Below, piece by piece: positions 34,519 to 41,725 of a stretch of 64,000 nucleotides of DNA. Within the stretch, counting starts at the first letter, position 1. The number at the start of each line of letters is the position of its first letter. The notes under the pieces are model-generated. The model saw only the letters and a list, made by a program, of their open reading frames with translations. It was not told the origin of the DNA and did not search any database. Both the position numbers and the translations under genes were made by a program. Origin of the DNA: Lachnospiraceae bacterium (GTDB lineage Bacteria; Bacillota; Clostridia; Lachnospirales; Lachnospiraceae); assembly GCA_017463255.1 (NCBI GenBank), contig JAFTPP010000016.1:1-64000 (forward strand), given 5' to 3'.

Positions 34519-35172
34519 TTAATAACATGCAATGTATCTGTACATAAAGATGAAGTGGCAGATACTTCCTGCCATTACAAAAATGTGGAAAAGTTCATGG
34601 GAACCGAAGAATTTATATTTCGCATTAAATACAGAAAGCTTCAATGCATAAATGACTCCGCCTACGGTGTAAAACAAGCCGCCACCCAATAACCAGCCAA
34701 AAGCTGCGGTTGACAAAGCACTGTAAATTCGGCCAAAAACAAATACGACAACCCATCCCATGGCGATGTAGATTACGGATGAAAACCATTTTGGACAGTT
34801 AATCCAAAAAGCGTTAATAAGAATTCCGACTCCTGCAATTCCCCACACAACTGCCAAAAGAGTATAGCCAATATTTCCACCTAAGACGATTAAACAAACC
34901 GGGGTATAGGAACCGGCAATCAGAACAAAAATCATCATGTGGTCAATTTTACGGAATACTTTTAATACACTGGCTTTTACATTTACACTGTGATAGGTAG
35001 CACTGGCACCATACAAAAGAATCATGCTGAACATAAATACGCTCATACATACGGCAGCTAACTCTGATGAGGATGCGGCTTTGATAATTAATGGGACTGA
35101 GGCAAACACTGCCATCATCATTGCAATAAAATGAGTGAGAGCACTTCCGGGTTCTCGAATTGTAATTTGCAT
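34519..35172 (-). CDS. Hemolysin III / TrhA family membrane protein
   Basis: 217 aa with seven predicted membrane helices and the conserved PAQR-type motifs: SALTH near the N-terminus, ASATYH with the metal-binding His, KIDHMMIFVLIAGSYTP in helix 3 region and SHELFHIFVMAGSICH near the end. The family is thought to regulate membrane lipid or energy balance; haemolytic activity is not general. TAGGAGG precedes the start. Monocistronic. Confidence 0.92.
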   Translation of the reverse strand: MQITIREPGSALTHFIAMMMAVFASVPLIIKAASSSELAAVCMSVFMFSMILLYGASATYHSVNVKASVLKVFRKIDHMMIFVLIAGSYTPVCLIVLGGNIGYTLLAVVWGIAGVGILINAFWINCPKWFSSVIYIAMGWVVVFVFGRIYSALSTAAFGWLLGGGLFYTVGGVIYALKLSVFNAKYKFFGSHELFHIFVMAGSICHFIFMYRYIACY

Positions 35173-35218
35173 AATAATTACCTCCTAATACACATGATAT
35201 ATTATATGAATTCCAACA

Positions 35219-35259
35219 AGTAGTATTCAAAACCATGTCAAGCACAAAACAATACTACT
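35219..35259. promoter_or_regulatory. Inverted repeat upstream of the hemolysin III gene
   Basis: AGTAGTATT (35219-35227) and AATACTACT (35251-35259) form a perfect 9-bp inverted repeat. A minus-strand TTGACA (35236-35241) lies between the arms, so it may be an operator. Confidence 0.4.
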
Positions 35260-35341
35260 ACACGTAAAATAAGAAGTCAATCATTATTATGAAAATTTAG
35301 AGAAATTTTATACGATGTGTGGGATAGAGTTTTTTTTTATA

Positions 35342-35411
35342 ATTGTGCATGGATAATGAGATAGTCTATATCGAAGATTGTGCATGGATAATGAGTTAGT
35401 CTTCTTCGATA
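35342..35411. repeat. 35-bp tandem duplication at a gene end
   Basis: Two diverged copies (35342-35376, 35377-35411) sharing 19 identical leading bases ATTGTGCATGGATAATGAG. The right copy covers the last codons and stop of the 88-aa gene on the minus strand. Confidence 0.8.
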
Positions 35412-35662
35412 ATTTGGATTTCGAGATAGTCAAAATCCACTGATTCAATAAAGCTATCCTTAGTGAAACGGGTTTTGGCAATGCGTTTAAATTCTTTGAT
35501 ATTAGAATCAAGCCAGATTGGCTTGGCGAGATCAAAATGCACACAAATATCCTCTAATGCTGCAAAAACCTTATGGGTTCTGGTGTCATCAGCGTCATTA
35601 CAGATGGTTACATCTTTTAACATATGATTATCTTTGAAAATTCTTCCCCATAAACGAAACAT
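35396..35662 (-). CDS. Conserved hypothetical protein (88 aa)
   Basis: Small acidic cytoplasmic protein with start after AAAGGAG (minus strand). It begins MFRLWGRIFKDNHMLKD and has a helical middle (HKVFAALEDICVHFDLAKPI) ending in a run of acidic residues. No domain that I can name. Its position between hemolysin III and relQ gives no functional clue. The codon pattern and clear ribosome site support it as real. Confidence 0.7.
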   Translation of the reverse strand: MFRLWGRIFKDNHMLKDVTICNDADDTRTHKVFAALEDICVHFDLAKPIWLDSNIKEFKRIAKTRFTKDSFIESVDFDYLEIQIIEED

Positions 35663-35827
35663 AAGAAACTCCTTTGGTGCATATATTGTTTTGTTGTTAT
35701 TTTGATATTATGCCATAGAAGGAGGAGAAAATGAAGAGAAAATATGGGAAAAAATGAAAATAGAAGTAAAAACATAGGCATTTTTAATAAAATTTACATT
35801 TTTTTAAGGACTTTTTTGGTGAAAGTA

Positions 35828-35836
35828 TGGTATAAT
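35828..35836 (+). promoter_or_regulatory. Extended -10 promoter of relQ
   Basis: TGGTATAAT; consensus extended -10, without a good -35 at 17 bp. Confidence 0.6.
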
Positions 35837-35885
35837 CAAGTCATAAGAAAGAACATTTCTTAAGAAGGTAAAAAGGCGGAGTGAA

Positions 35886-36536
35886 ATGGAATTTAAAGCA
35901 AGTGCAAACAGCCAGGTAGATAGCTGGAAAGAGGTTCAGCTGCTATATTCCTCGGCGTTAAAAGAAATTAATACCAAATTGGAAATTCTGAATGATGAAT
36001 TTCAACATGTACATAGCTACAATCCGATTGAGCATATTAAATCAAGAATCAAGACACCGGAGAGTATTGTTAAGAAGTTAAAGAAGAATGGATATGAATC
36101 CACCATTGACAATATGATTCAGCATGTAAATGATATTGCCGGTATCCGTATTATTTGTTCTTTTACATCGGATATTTTCGAGATTGCAAAGATTATTGCA
36201 AATCAGAATGACATTAAGCTGATTTCTGTTAAGGATTATATCAACAATCCTAAACCAAGCGGATATAAGAGCTTTCATATGATTGTTACGGTACCGATTT
36301 TCTTATCCAATAAGAGTGTGGATACTAAGGTTGAAATTCAGATCAGAACAGTTGCCATGGATTTCTGGGCTAGCTTGGAACACAAGATTAACTATAAGTA
36401 CGAAGGAAATGTACCGGAAGAAATCAGAAAAGAATTGGTAGACTGTGCTCATATGGTCGCAGACCTTGATGACAAGATGTTATCCTTAAATGAACAGGTT
36501 ATGAATTATTCTTTGAAACAAGATGAATCCAAATAG
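35886..36536 (+). CDS. relQ: Small alarmone synthetase (GTP pyrophosphokinase family)
   Basis: 216 aa, the size of stand-alone (p)ppGpp synthetases of the RelQ/SAS1 type, without hydrolase, TGS or ACT domains. Key synthetase blocks are present: DIAGIRIICSF, KPSGYKSFHMIV (substrate-binding Lys-Pro-x-Gly-Tyr) and EIQIRTVAMDFWASLEHKINYKYE-type block near 150-170. It makes (p)ppGpp from ATP and GDP/GTP in response to envelope or other stress. ATG 35886, own promoter, terminator at 36627. Confidence 0.92.
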   Translation: MEFKASANSQVDSWKEVQLLYSSALKEINTKLEILNDEFQHVHSYNPIEHIKSRIKTPESIVKKLKKNGYESTIDNMIQHVNDIAGIRIICSFTSDIFEIAKIIANQNDIKLISVKDYINNPKPSGYKSFHMIVTVPIFLSNKSVDTKVEIQIRTVAMDFWASLEHKINYKYEGNVPEEIRKELVDCAHMVADLDDKMLSLNEQVMNYSLKQDESK

Positions 36537-36626
36537 GGCAATGGATGGAAAGACAATCCAAAAGGGAAATGAGTGTAAAGAGGTTCCAAAAGGGAAATGA
36601 ATGAAATTGAATATGCAAAATAATGT

Positions 36627-36659
36627 AAGAAAGCCGGGGTGTGTTGCTCCGGCTTTCTT
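36627..36659 (+). terminator. Terminator after relQ
   Basis: AAGAAAGCCGG (36627-36637) pairs perfectly with CCGGCTTTCTT (36649-36659). Upstream at 36555-36601 a TCCAAAAGGGAAATGA block occurs twice. Confidence 0.75.
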
Positions 36660-36713
36660 GCTGCTTGCCTACAACTGATACCCTTAAATAAAATAGGTTT
36701 TGGCCTGAAATCA

Positions 36714-37078
36714 GAGCCCCACCGCCAGAGCTCAAGAGCCCACTTGGTGGGGCAAGTTGGAGATGAGGAGCCCCACCGCCAGAGCTCAAGAGCCCACTTG
36801 GTGGGGCAAGTTGGAGATGAGGAGCCCCACCGCCAGAGCCAAAGAGCCCATCCGGTGGGGCAAGTTGGAGATGAGGAGCCCCACCGCGAGAGCCCAAGAG
36901 CCCACTTGGTGGGGCAAGTTGGAGAAGAAGAGCCCCACCGCGAGAGCCCAAGAGCCCACTTGGTGGGGCAAGTTGGAGAAGAAGAGCCCCACCGCGAGAG
37001 CCCAAGAGCCCACTTGGTGGGGCAAGTTGGAGAAGAAGAACCCCACCGCCAGAGCCCAAGAGCCCATTCGGTGGGGCC
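36714..37078. repeat. Seven-copy 54-bp GC-rich hairpin repeat array
   Basis: Copies start at 36714, 36768, 36822, 36876, 36930, 36984 and 37038 (the last cut at about 41 bp), all with an exact 54-bp period and few changes. Each copy holds an 8-bp inverted repeat GCCCCACC ... GGTGGGGC around a 22-nt loop, then a linker AAGTTGGAGA(T/A)GA. The array is far richer in GC than its surroundings. Because 54 is a multiple of 3 and the array lacks stops, long open frames exist in several phases on both strands; none has a convincing ribosome site, so I read the array as non-coding. Confidence 0.9.
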
Positions 37079-37095
37079 GATGTTTCTTATCCACC

Positions 37096-37137
37096 GCCGA
37101 GCATCCGAATCCCCCACAGCCGAGCATCCGAATCCCC
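37096..37137. repeat. Second short direct repeat, 23-bp period
   Basis: GCCGAGCATCCGAATCCCC occurs at 37096-37114 and 37119-37137, in the GC-rich tail of the 54-bp array. The tail extends to about 37260 and also holds a GCCGCG/CGCGGC hairpin (37230-37253). Confidence 0.8.
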
Positions 37138-37202
37138 TATCGCCGCGCACCTACACCAACCACCGCCGCGCTGCTCGCTCACAGCGCGCAATATCATTGC
37201 AT

Positions 37203-37228
37203 AAAAAAACTCCCCATAAAATGAGGAG
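37203..37228 (-). terminator. Minus-strand terminator bounding the repeat region
   Basis: CTCCCCAT (37210-37217) with ATGAGGAG (37221-37228), one mismatch; on the minus strand followed by seven T (37203-37209). No minus-strand gene lies to the right, so its purpose is unclear. The stretch 37261-37453 is AT-rich with nothing else visible. Confidence 0.55.
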
Positions 37229-37453
37229 CGCCGCGAATCTTACGACCCGCGGCTATTATGAAAAAATTTTTACCAAACGATAAAGTCTATTTAATTGATA
37301 AATTCAGTATACCAATGAAATATGAACAAAATATGAACAAGATATAAAGTTAATGTAAAACATAAACAATGACGTAAAAAACAAGGCACTAATTTTGTGC
37401 ATAATGCACAAAGAAAAACAAAACTTCCTAAATATGAGCCCTAAAAGTGAGTT

Positions 37454-37483
37454 ATTGCACAATATGGGTAAAAATGTTAAAAT
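37454..37483 (+). promoter_or_regulatory. Promoter of the coiled-coil protein gene
   Basis: TTGCAC (37454-37459), 18-bp spacer, TAAAAT (37478-37483) with TGT extension. Confidence 0.55.
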
Positions 37484-37524
37484 GAGGTGTAGGAATTCAC
37501 CTAGCACATAAGGAAGAGGTAAGG

Positions 37525-38061
37525 ATGGGAAGGCTCATGGACACTTTCATTGATAAAATTGCACAGAAATTTACGGCACAGGATGTTATTAAGGCAAATG
37601 CTGAAGCAGAAGAAAGAGAGCTTCAGAGATTAAGAGAGCAGATTGCAGAATATGATGCTCGCCTTTCAGAGATTCGAAGCTTGAATCTTAAGAATCTTGA
37701 AATTGCTGATAAATTGGAAGTATATATTGAAGAACAGCAGAAGAAAATTGCTGAAGATAAAGAAGTTTCTGATAACAAGTTAGAAGAGCTTGCTACGCAG
37801 TTAGAAGAAGCTATGGATAGCAACCGTAAGGCTGAGGCTGAGAGTCTTGATGCTATTCATAAAGAATGTGTTAAGGTATATCGTAACGTGCAGGCAGTTG
37901 TAGATCAGGGCTTTGCATCCCAGGCAGAAGCAATCAGCGAACAGAACCGTAAGATTGTTAAAAAAGTAAGAGGCACAAAACCATTAGTAATTATTACTAT
38001 GTTACTTTCGGCAGCAAATCTTGCTGTACTTCTTTTGAATATTTTTGGAATTCTCGGATAG
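37525..38061 (+). CDS. Coiled-coil protein with C-terminal membrane anchor
   Basis: 178 aa. Residues about 20-105 form a long, highly charged coiled coil (RELQRLREQIAEYDARLSEI and onward). A basic KKVRGTK stretch is followed by one hydrophobic segment at the very C-terminus (LVIITMLLSAANLAVLLLNI), so the protein is tail-anchored with the coil in the cytoplasm. No named family recognised; a structural or scaffold role is possible. ATG 37525 after GGAAGAGG. Confidence 0.75.
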   Translation: MGRLMDTFIDKIAQKFTAQDVIKANAEAEERELQRLREQIAEYDARLSEIRSLNLKNLEIADKLEVYIEEQQKKIAEDKEVSDNKLEELATQLEEAMDSNRKAEAESLDAIHKECVKVYRNVQAVVDQGFASQAEAISEQNRKIVKKVRGTKPLVIITMLLSAANLAVLLLNIFGILG

Positions 38062-38118
38062 TGAATGGGACCGAAGCGTTCAGAGAACTGAAAGTATAAT
38101 AGTACAAGGAGACCGTAT

Positions 38119-38679
38119 ATGAAACAGAGTTGGAAGCCGGGGAATATGTTGTATCCCCTGCCGGTAGTCATGGTAAGTGTGGCTGACCAAGAAGGAAATG
38201 CAAATATTATTACAGTGGCGTGGGCAGGAACCATTAATTCAGACCCGCCAATGGTTTCAATTTCAGTAAGACCGGAACGTCATTCCTATCATATGATAGA
38301 AGAGTCTGGTGAGTTTGTCATAAATCTGACAACAGAAGAGTTGGTATTTGCCACAGATTACTGCGGCGTTAAGAGTGGCAGGGACGAAGATAAATTTGCG
38401 GCAATGAAACTTACGAAGGGTGAAGCGTTAAAGGTGAAAGCCCCTATCATTGCAGAAAGTCCTGTTAATATTGAATGTAAAGTAGTAAACAAAATGGAAC
38501 TTGGAAGCCACACCGTGTTTATGGCAGAAGTAGTAGCTGTTCAGGTGGATGATAAATATATGGATGAAACAGGGCGTTTCAGACTTGATTTGTCAAATCC
38601 CCTTGTGTATTCTCATGGCGAATACTATTCCATGGGAGACAAGCTCGGAACGTTTGGTTATAGTGTAAGGAAAAAATAA
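38119..38679 (+). CDS. Flavin reductase-like (FMN-binding split barrel) protein
   Basis: 186 aa, typical length. The FMN-binding split-barrel is recognisable from the N-terminal PLPVVMVSVADQEGNANIIT, the VAWAGTINSDPPMVSISVRP block and the final NPLVYSHGEYYSMGDKLGTFGYSV. Members bind FMN and reduce flavins or act as small flavoproteins in anaerobes. Substrate not evident. AAGGAGA precedes ATG 38119. Confidence 0.88.
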   Translation: MKQSWKPGNMLYPLPVVMVSVADQEGNANIITVAWAGTINSDPPMVSISVRPERHSYHMIEESGEFVINLTTEELVFATDYCGVKSGRDEDKFAAMKLTKGEALKVKAPIIAESPVNIECKVVNKMELGSHTVFMAEVVAVQVDDKYMDETGRFRLDLSNPLVYSHGEYYSMGDKLGTFGYSVRKK

Positions 38680-38692
38680 TTATAAAAAACAA

Positions 38693-38737
38693 TGCCCCGG
38701 AATGATTTATTGGTTGAATTATAATGATTTCGGGGCA
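38693..38737. other. Long hairpin between the flavin reductase-like and NUDIX genes
   Basis: TGCCCCGGAAT (38693-38703) pairs with ATTTCGGGGCA (38727-38737), one G-U. On the plus strand no T-tail follows; on the minus strand a TTGTTTTTTA tail does. Confidence 0.5.
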
Positions 38738-38780
38738 AATTCATTCTAAAAAGAAAGATAATATATTTTGGAGGACAACC

Positions 38781-39194
38781 ATGAATGCTGATATTGTGGT
38801 AAAAAGTATCATATTTAATAAAAAACTCAATCGGTTTTTACTGGTTCAACGATGCAGTAAAGATGAAATCGGTGCAGGTACTTGGGAAAATGCCGGCGGT
38901 AATATTGAAAACGGCGAGCATCCTGAAGAAGCTATGAAAAGAGAAATCAGAGAGGAAACAGGCATTGTTGATATCAATATTGAAAGAGTTGCTTATGTAA
39001 CGTTGGTAAATGCAAAACATCCGTATCTGATTATTGCTTATTTTTGCGAAACATTAACAGAAACTGTGAATCTTAGCGAAGAACACCAGGCATTTATATG
39101 GGCAGATAAAAAAGAATGCATTGAGCTTTTGCCAAAAGAAATTATTGCTGATTTTGAAAAGAACCGGATATTTGAGTGTATGAAAGAGGTATAG
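38781..39194 (+). CDS. NUDIX hydrolase
   Basis: 137 aa from ATG 38781 (TTGGAGG upstream; earlier in-frame starts fall in the leader hairpin). The complete Nudix box GX5EX7REUXEEXGU is present as GGNIENGEHPEEAMKREIRE followed by ETGI, so the metal-binding Glu residues are intact. The enzyme hydrolyses a nucleoside diphosphate linked to some moiety; the substrate (for example an oxidised nucleotide) is unknown. It is followed 33 bp later by a PfkB kinase. Confidence 0.92.
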   Translation: MNADIVVKSIIFNKKLNRFLLVQRCSKDEIGAGTWENAGGNIENGEHPEEAMKREIREETGIVDINIERVAYVTLVNAKHPYLIIAYFCETLTETVNLSEEHQAFIWADKKECIELLPKEIIADFEKNRIFECMKEV

Positions 39195-39227
39195 ACCAGC
39201 GAATTTATTGTAATGGAGGAAATTACT

Positions 39228-40133
39228 ATGACAAAAACTGAAGTGTATATGCACGGACAAATTCTTGGTACACATTCTTTTTTGCTGAGAGACGGATTTT
39301 TAGAACCGGATGAGTATTCAGAGATTAAAGAAAAATATTTTCTCCCGGGTGGAGAAACGGGTACGGCAGCAACGGTACTTGCCTCTTTTGGGGTGAATGT
39401 TAAAATTGACGGAACCCATATCGGCACCATGGTTGCACCGCTTTTGAAAGAGTTTTACAAAGATAAAACAGTGGATTTATCTTCTCTTTATTTTGACCCT
39501 TCTTATGAAGGATTGATGGATTATGTGGTAATAGCGGGACTGGTGCGTTCTCCCATGGGGATGTTTCAGGCGCTGTATGAGCCCGGAGCGGCGAAACGTT
39601 GGAGCATGCCTAAGGAAGAGGATATTATGGGATGTCAGGTCGCTGCAATAGATCCGTTTTTTATGGAAGAAACGCAGATGGTAGCTAAGATGTGCCAAAA
39701 ACATAAAAAGCCATATGTTACGATCGATTGCAGACACGATTCGGATTTGCACAAATACGCCGCCATTAATGTGGTGTCTAAGGAATGTACCTGCAATTAT
39801 TATGCAGAAGGTAAGACGATAGATGAAATATATCAGATGATGATTCAAAATACGGATGGACTGGTTATCATTACATCCGGAGAAAAGGAAATGATATATG
39901 GAAGAAAAGGACAACCTATGAAAAAAATGAAACCGTTTCAGGTTGAAGTAAAAAGCACTTTGGGAGCAGGTGATACTTTTAAAGCCGGTTGTGTTTATGG
40001 CTTACTTCATGGTATGTCGGATGATGAATTAGTTCGTTTTGCCAGTGCCTGTTCAGCCATTGCAATTTCAAGATTTCCATTGCCTTTGAATCCGCCAACA
40101 CTTGAGGAAGTAAATGCACTATTAAAAGGGTAG
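39228..40133 (+). CDS. PfkB/ribokinase family carbohydrate kinase
   Basis: 301 aa; ATG 39228 follows TGGAGG. The ribokinase fold is seen in the N-terminal PGGETGTAATVLASFG substrate loop and the C-terminal signature STLGAGDTFKAG with the catalytic Asp. The N-terminus is divergent from known ribokinase or fructokinase, so the sugar or nucleoside cannot be named. It is probably co-transcribed with the NUDIX gene and ends in a strong terminator. Confidence 0.87.
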   Translation: MTKTEVYMHGQILGTHSFLLRDGFLEPDEYSEIKEKYFLPGGETGTAATVLASFGVNVKIDGTHIGTMVAPLLKEFYKDKTVDLSSLYFDPSYEGLMDYVVIAGLVRSPMGMFQALYEPGAAKRWSMPKEEDIMGCQVAAIDPFFMEETQMVAKMCQKHKKPYVTIDCRHDSDLHKYAAINVVSKECTCNYYAEGKTIDEIYQMMIQNTDGLVIITSGEKEMIYGRKGQPMKKMKPFQVEVKSTLGAGDTFKAGCVYGLLHGMSDDELVRFASACSAIAISRFPLPLNPPTLEEVNALLKG

Positions 40134-40185
40134 AATAAGAATTTTCCTGGGGTGATTCGCACTATAATGCTAAAGTGAATGAAAT

Positions 40186-40229
40186 AAAAGGGTATCTACG
40201 AATAAAACAATTCGCAAATACCCTTTTTT
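40186..40229 (+). terminator. Terminator after the PfkB gene
   Basis: AAAAGGGTAT (40186-40195) with ATACCCTTTT, and an inner CGAAT/ATTCG stem, followed by T. It also works on the minus strand. Confidence 0.85.
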
Positions 40230-40260
40230 GGTACAAAATCTGTAAAAAACAATAGGAAAA

Positions 40261-40347
40261 GGGTATTGCAAAGGAAATATTGGTCTTATACCCTGGATAA
40301 TAGAAAATATAGGGTATAGGCGGTCCATAGAACCACTCCATACCCTA
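40261..40347. repeat. Two further GGGTAT/ATACCC hairpins
   Basis: GGGTAT/ATACCC (40261-40266, 40288-40293) and TAGGGTAT/ATACCCTA (40310-40317, 40340-40347). With the preceding terminator they form three tandem stems sharing the same arm sequence between two convergent genes; on the minus strand they would close dinB. Confidence 0.6.
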
Positions 40348-40396
40348 CTACAAATTACAAAAGTAAAATATCATATATCGAAGAATCAGAAAATAG

Positions 40397-41590
40397 TTAT
40401 TTCTTAATCCTGCTTGCCCGCATCACCGCTTTGTCTCCGTATTTTTCTTTGATTAGATCAAGGGCAGCATCTAATTTGCGATGTTTTTCATCGGTGGTTT
40501 CTGCGTTCATGGTAAAAAGATTCAATTGGGTAGGCTCAGTGGTTTCCGTAAGCTTGGAAGTGCGGATACCAAGGAGGCGTACCGGCCTGTGATTCCATAG
40601 TTTTTTTGCGAGGTCACAGGAGATTTTGTAGATGGTGTCATCACTGTTGGTTGGTGCTTGGAGTACTGTCTGGTGTGATACATTGGTAAAATCACTGTAT
40701 CTGATTTCCACGCTGACCATCATACAACATTTGTCGTGAGCACGGAGCCTTCTTCCTACGGATTCCGCCAACCGCAGTAATACGGGGGTGATTTCTTCAA
40801 AGGTTTCGGCATCTTTACTTAGGGTGGTAGAGTTACCGATTCCCTTTAATTCGCTTGGGGTATCTGCAACTTCTGAAGAGTCAATACCGTTGGCATAGTC
40901 GTAAAGAAGTGTCCCGTGACTTTTTAAATGAAGACGGATAATAGAGGGGTCAGCTTTAGCCAAATCCCCAATGGTAAGGATTTCTAATTTTTTTAGTGCG
41001 TCCACACTGGATTTACCGCACATGTATAGAGAGGAAATGGGCAAGGGCCACATCTTCTTTTCTATTTCGTCATGATAAAGGGTATGTACTAAGTCGGGCT
41101 TTTTAAAATCACTGGCCATCTTGGCAAGCACTTTTCTGTCTGAGATTCCCACGTTTACGGTGAAACCGAAACGTGCCTTCACTTCATCTTTTATCATGTG
41201 GGCAGCAATTTCGGGAGAGGGATAGTCCTTTGCAATAGGCGTAAAATCCATGTAGCACTCATCAATACTGACCTGTTCGATGCGGGGAGAAAGCTCCCGC
41301 AAATAATCCATCAAAAGCTTGCTCTGTTCTTCGTAATAGGCGTGGTCAGGCGGCTCAATCATGAGTGTGGGACATTTGCGAAGGGCTGACACAATGGGTT
41401 CTGCTGTAGAAATGCCGTACTTCTTGGCGGGAATGGATTTTGCCAGAACAATACCGTGACGGGTCTTAGTGTCGCCGCCGATAATGGATGGAATTTCCCG
41501 CAAATCTATATCACTTCCGTTATTCAATTTTCGAATGGCACTCCAGCTTAAAAAAGCAGAGTTTACATCAATGTGAAAGAAAATTGACAT
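40397..41590 (-). CDS. dinB: DNA polymerase IV (Y family)
   Basis: 397 aa. Error-prone translesion polymerase. Palm motifs IFFHIDVNSAFLSW (first Asp of the active site) and VSIDECYMDFT (catalytic Asp-Glu) are intact, as are GISDRKVLAKMASD and the little-finger domain. A beta-clamp-binding motif QLNLF sits near the C-terminus. ATG at 41590; divergent from the M23 peptidase gene. No LexA box could be made out in the short spacer. Confidence 0.95.
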   Translation of the reverse strand: MSIFFHIDVNSAFLSWSAIRKLNNGSDIDLREIPSIIGGDTKTRHGIVLAKSIPAKKYGISTAEPIVSALRKCPTLMIEPPDHAYYEEQSKLLMDYLRELSPRIEQVSIDECYMDFTPIAKDYPSPEIAAHMIKDEVKARFGFTVNVGISDRKVLAKMASDFKKPDLVHTLYHDEIEKKMWPLPISSLYMCGKSSVDALKKLEILTIGDLAKADPSIIRLHLKSHGTLLYDYANGIDSSEVADTPSELKGIGNSTTLSKDAETFEEITPVLLRLAESVGRRLRAHDKCCMMVSVEIRYSDFTNVSHQTVLQAPTNSDDTIYKISCDLAKKLWNHRPVRLLGIRTSKLTETTEPTQLNLFTMNAETTDEKHRKLDAALDLIKEKYGDKAVMRASRIKK

Positions 41591-41645
41591 ATCAATCTTG
41601 TCCTCAATACATATTTTATCTTATTATAGTGCGAAAAAGTCCATC

Positions 41646-41674
41646 TTTACAATATGAAAAAATATTGTTATTAT
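41646..41674 (+). promoter_or_regulatory. Promoter of the M23 peptidase gene
   Basis: TTTACA (41646-41651), 17-bp spacer, TATTAT (41669-41674) with TGT extension. A CAATAT/ATATTG dyad lies in the spacer. Confidence 0.6.
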
Positions 41675-41725
41675 GTTTACGATGCGGAAACTTTGCAATA
41701 TACAATAATAGGGTTTATATAGATA

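Noticed and set aside
34507..34692. 61-aa plus-strand frame in the hemolysin III 3' end
   Set aside because: Antisense to the conserved C-terminal membrane helices and overlapping the terminator.
36714..37078. CRISPR array
   Set aside because: Copies are contiguous with no unique spacers, and no cas gene is near.
36499..37283. Several long open frames on both strands across the 54-bp repeats
   Set aside because: The unit length is a multiple of three and GC-rich without stops, so several frames are open at once. None has a good ribosome site or a non-repetitive domain.
37304..37507. Hydrophobic 67-aa frame on the minus strand
   Set aside because: AT-rich sequence, product dominated by Phe/Ile/Leu/Ser, no ribosome site; probably chance.
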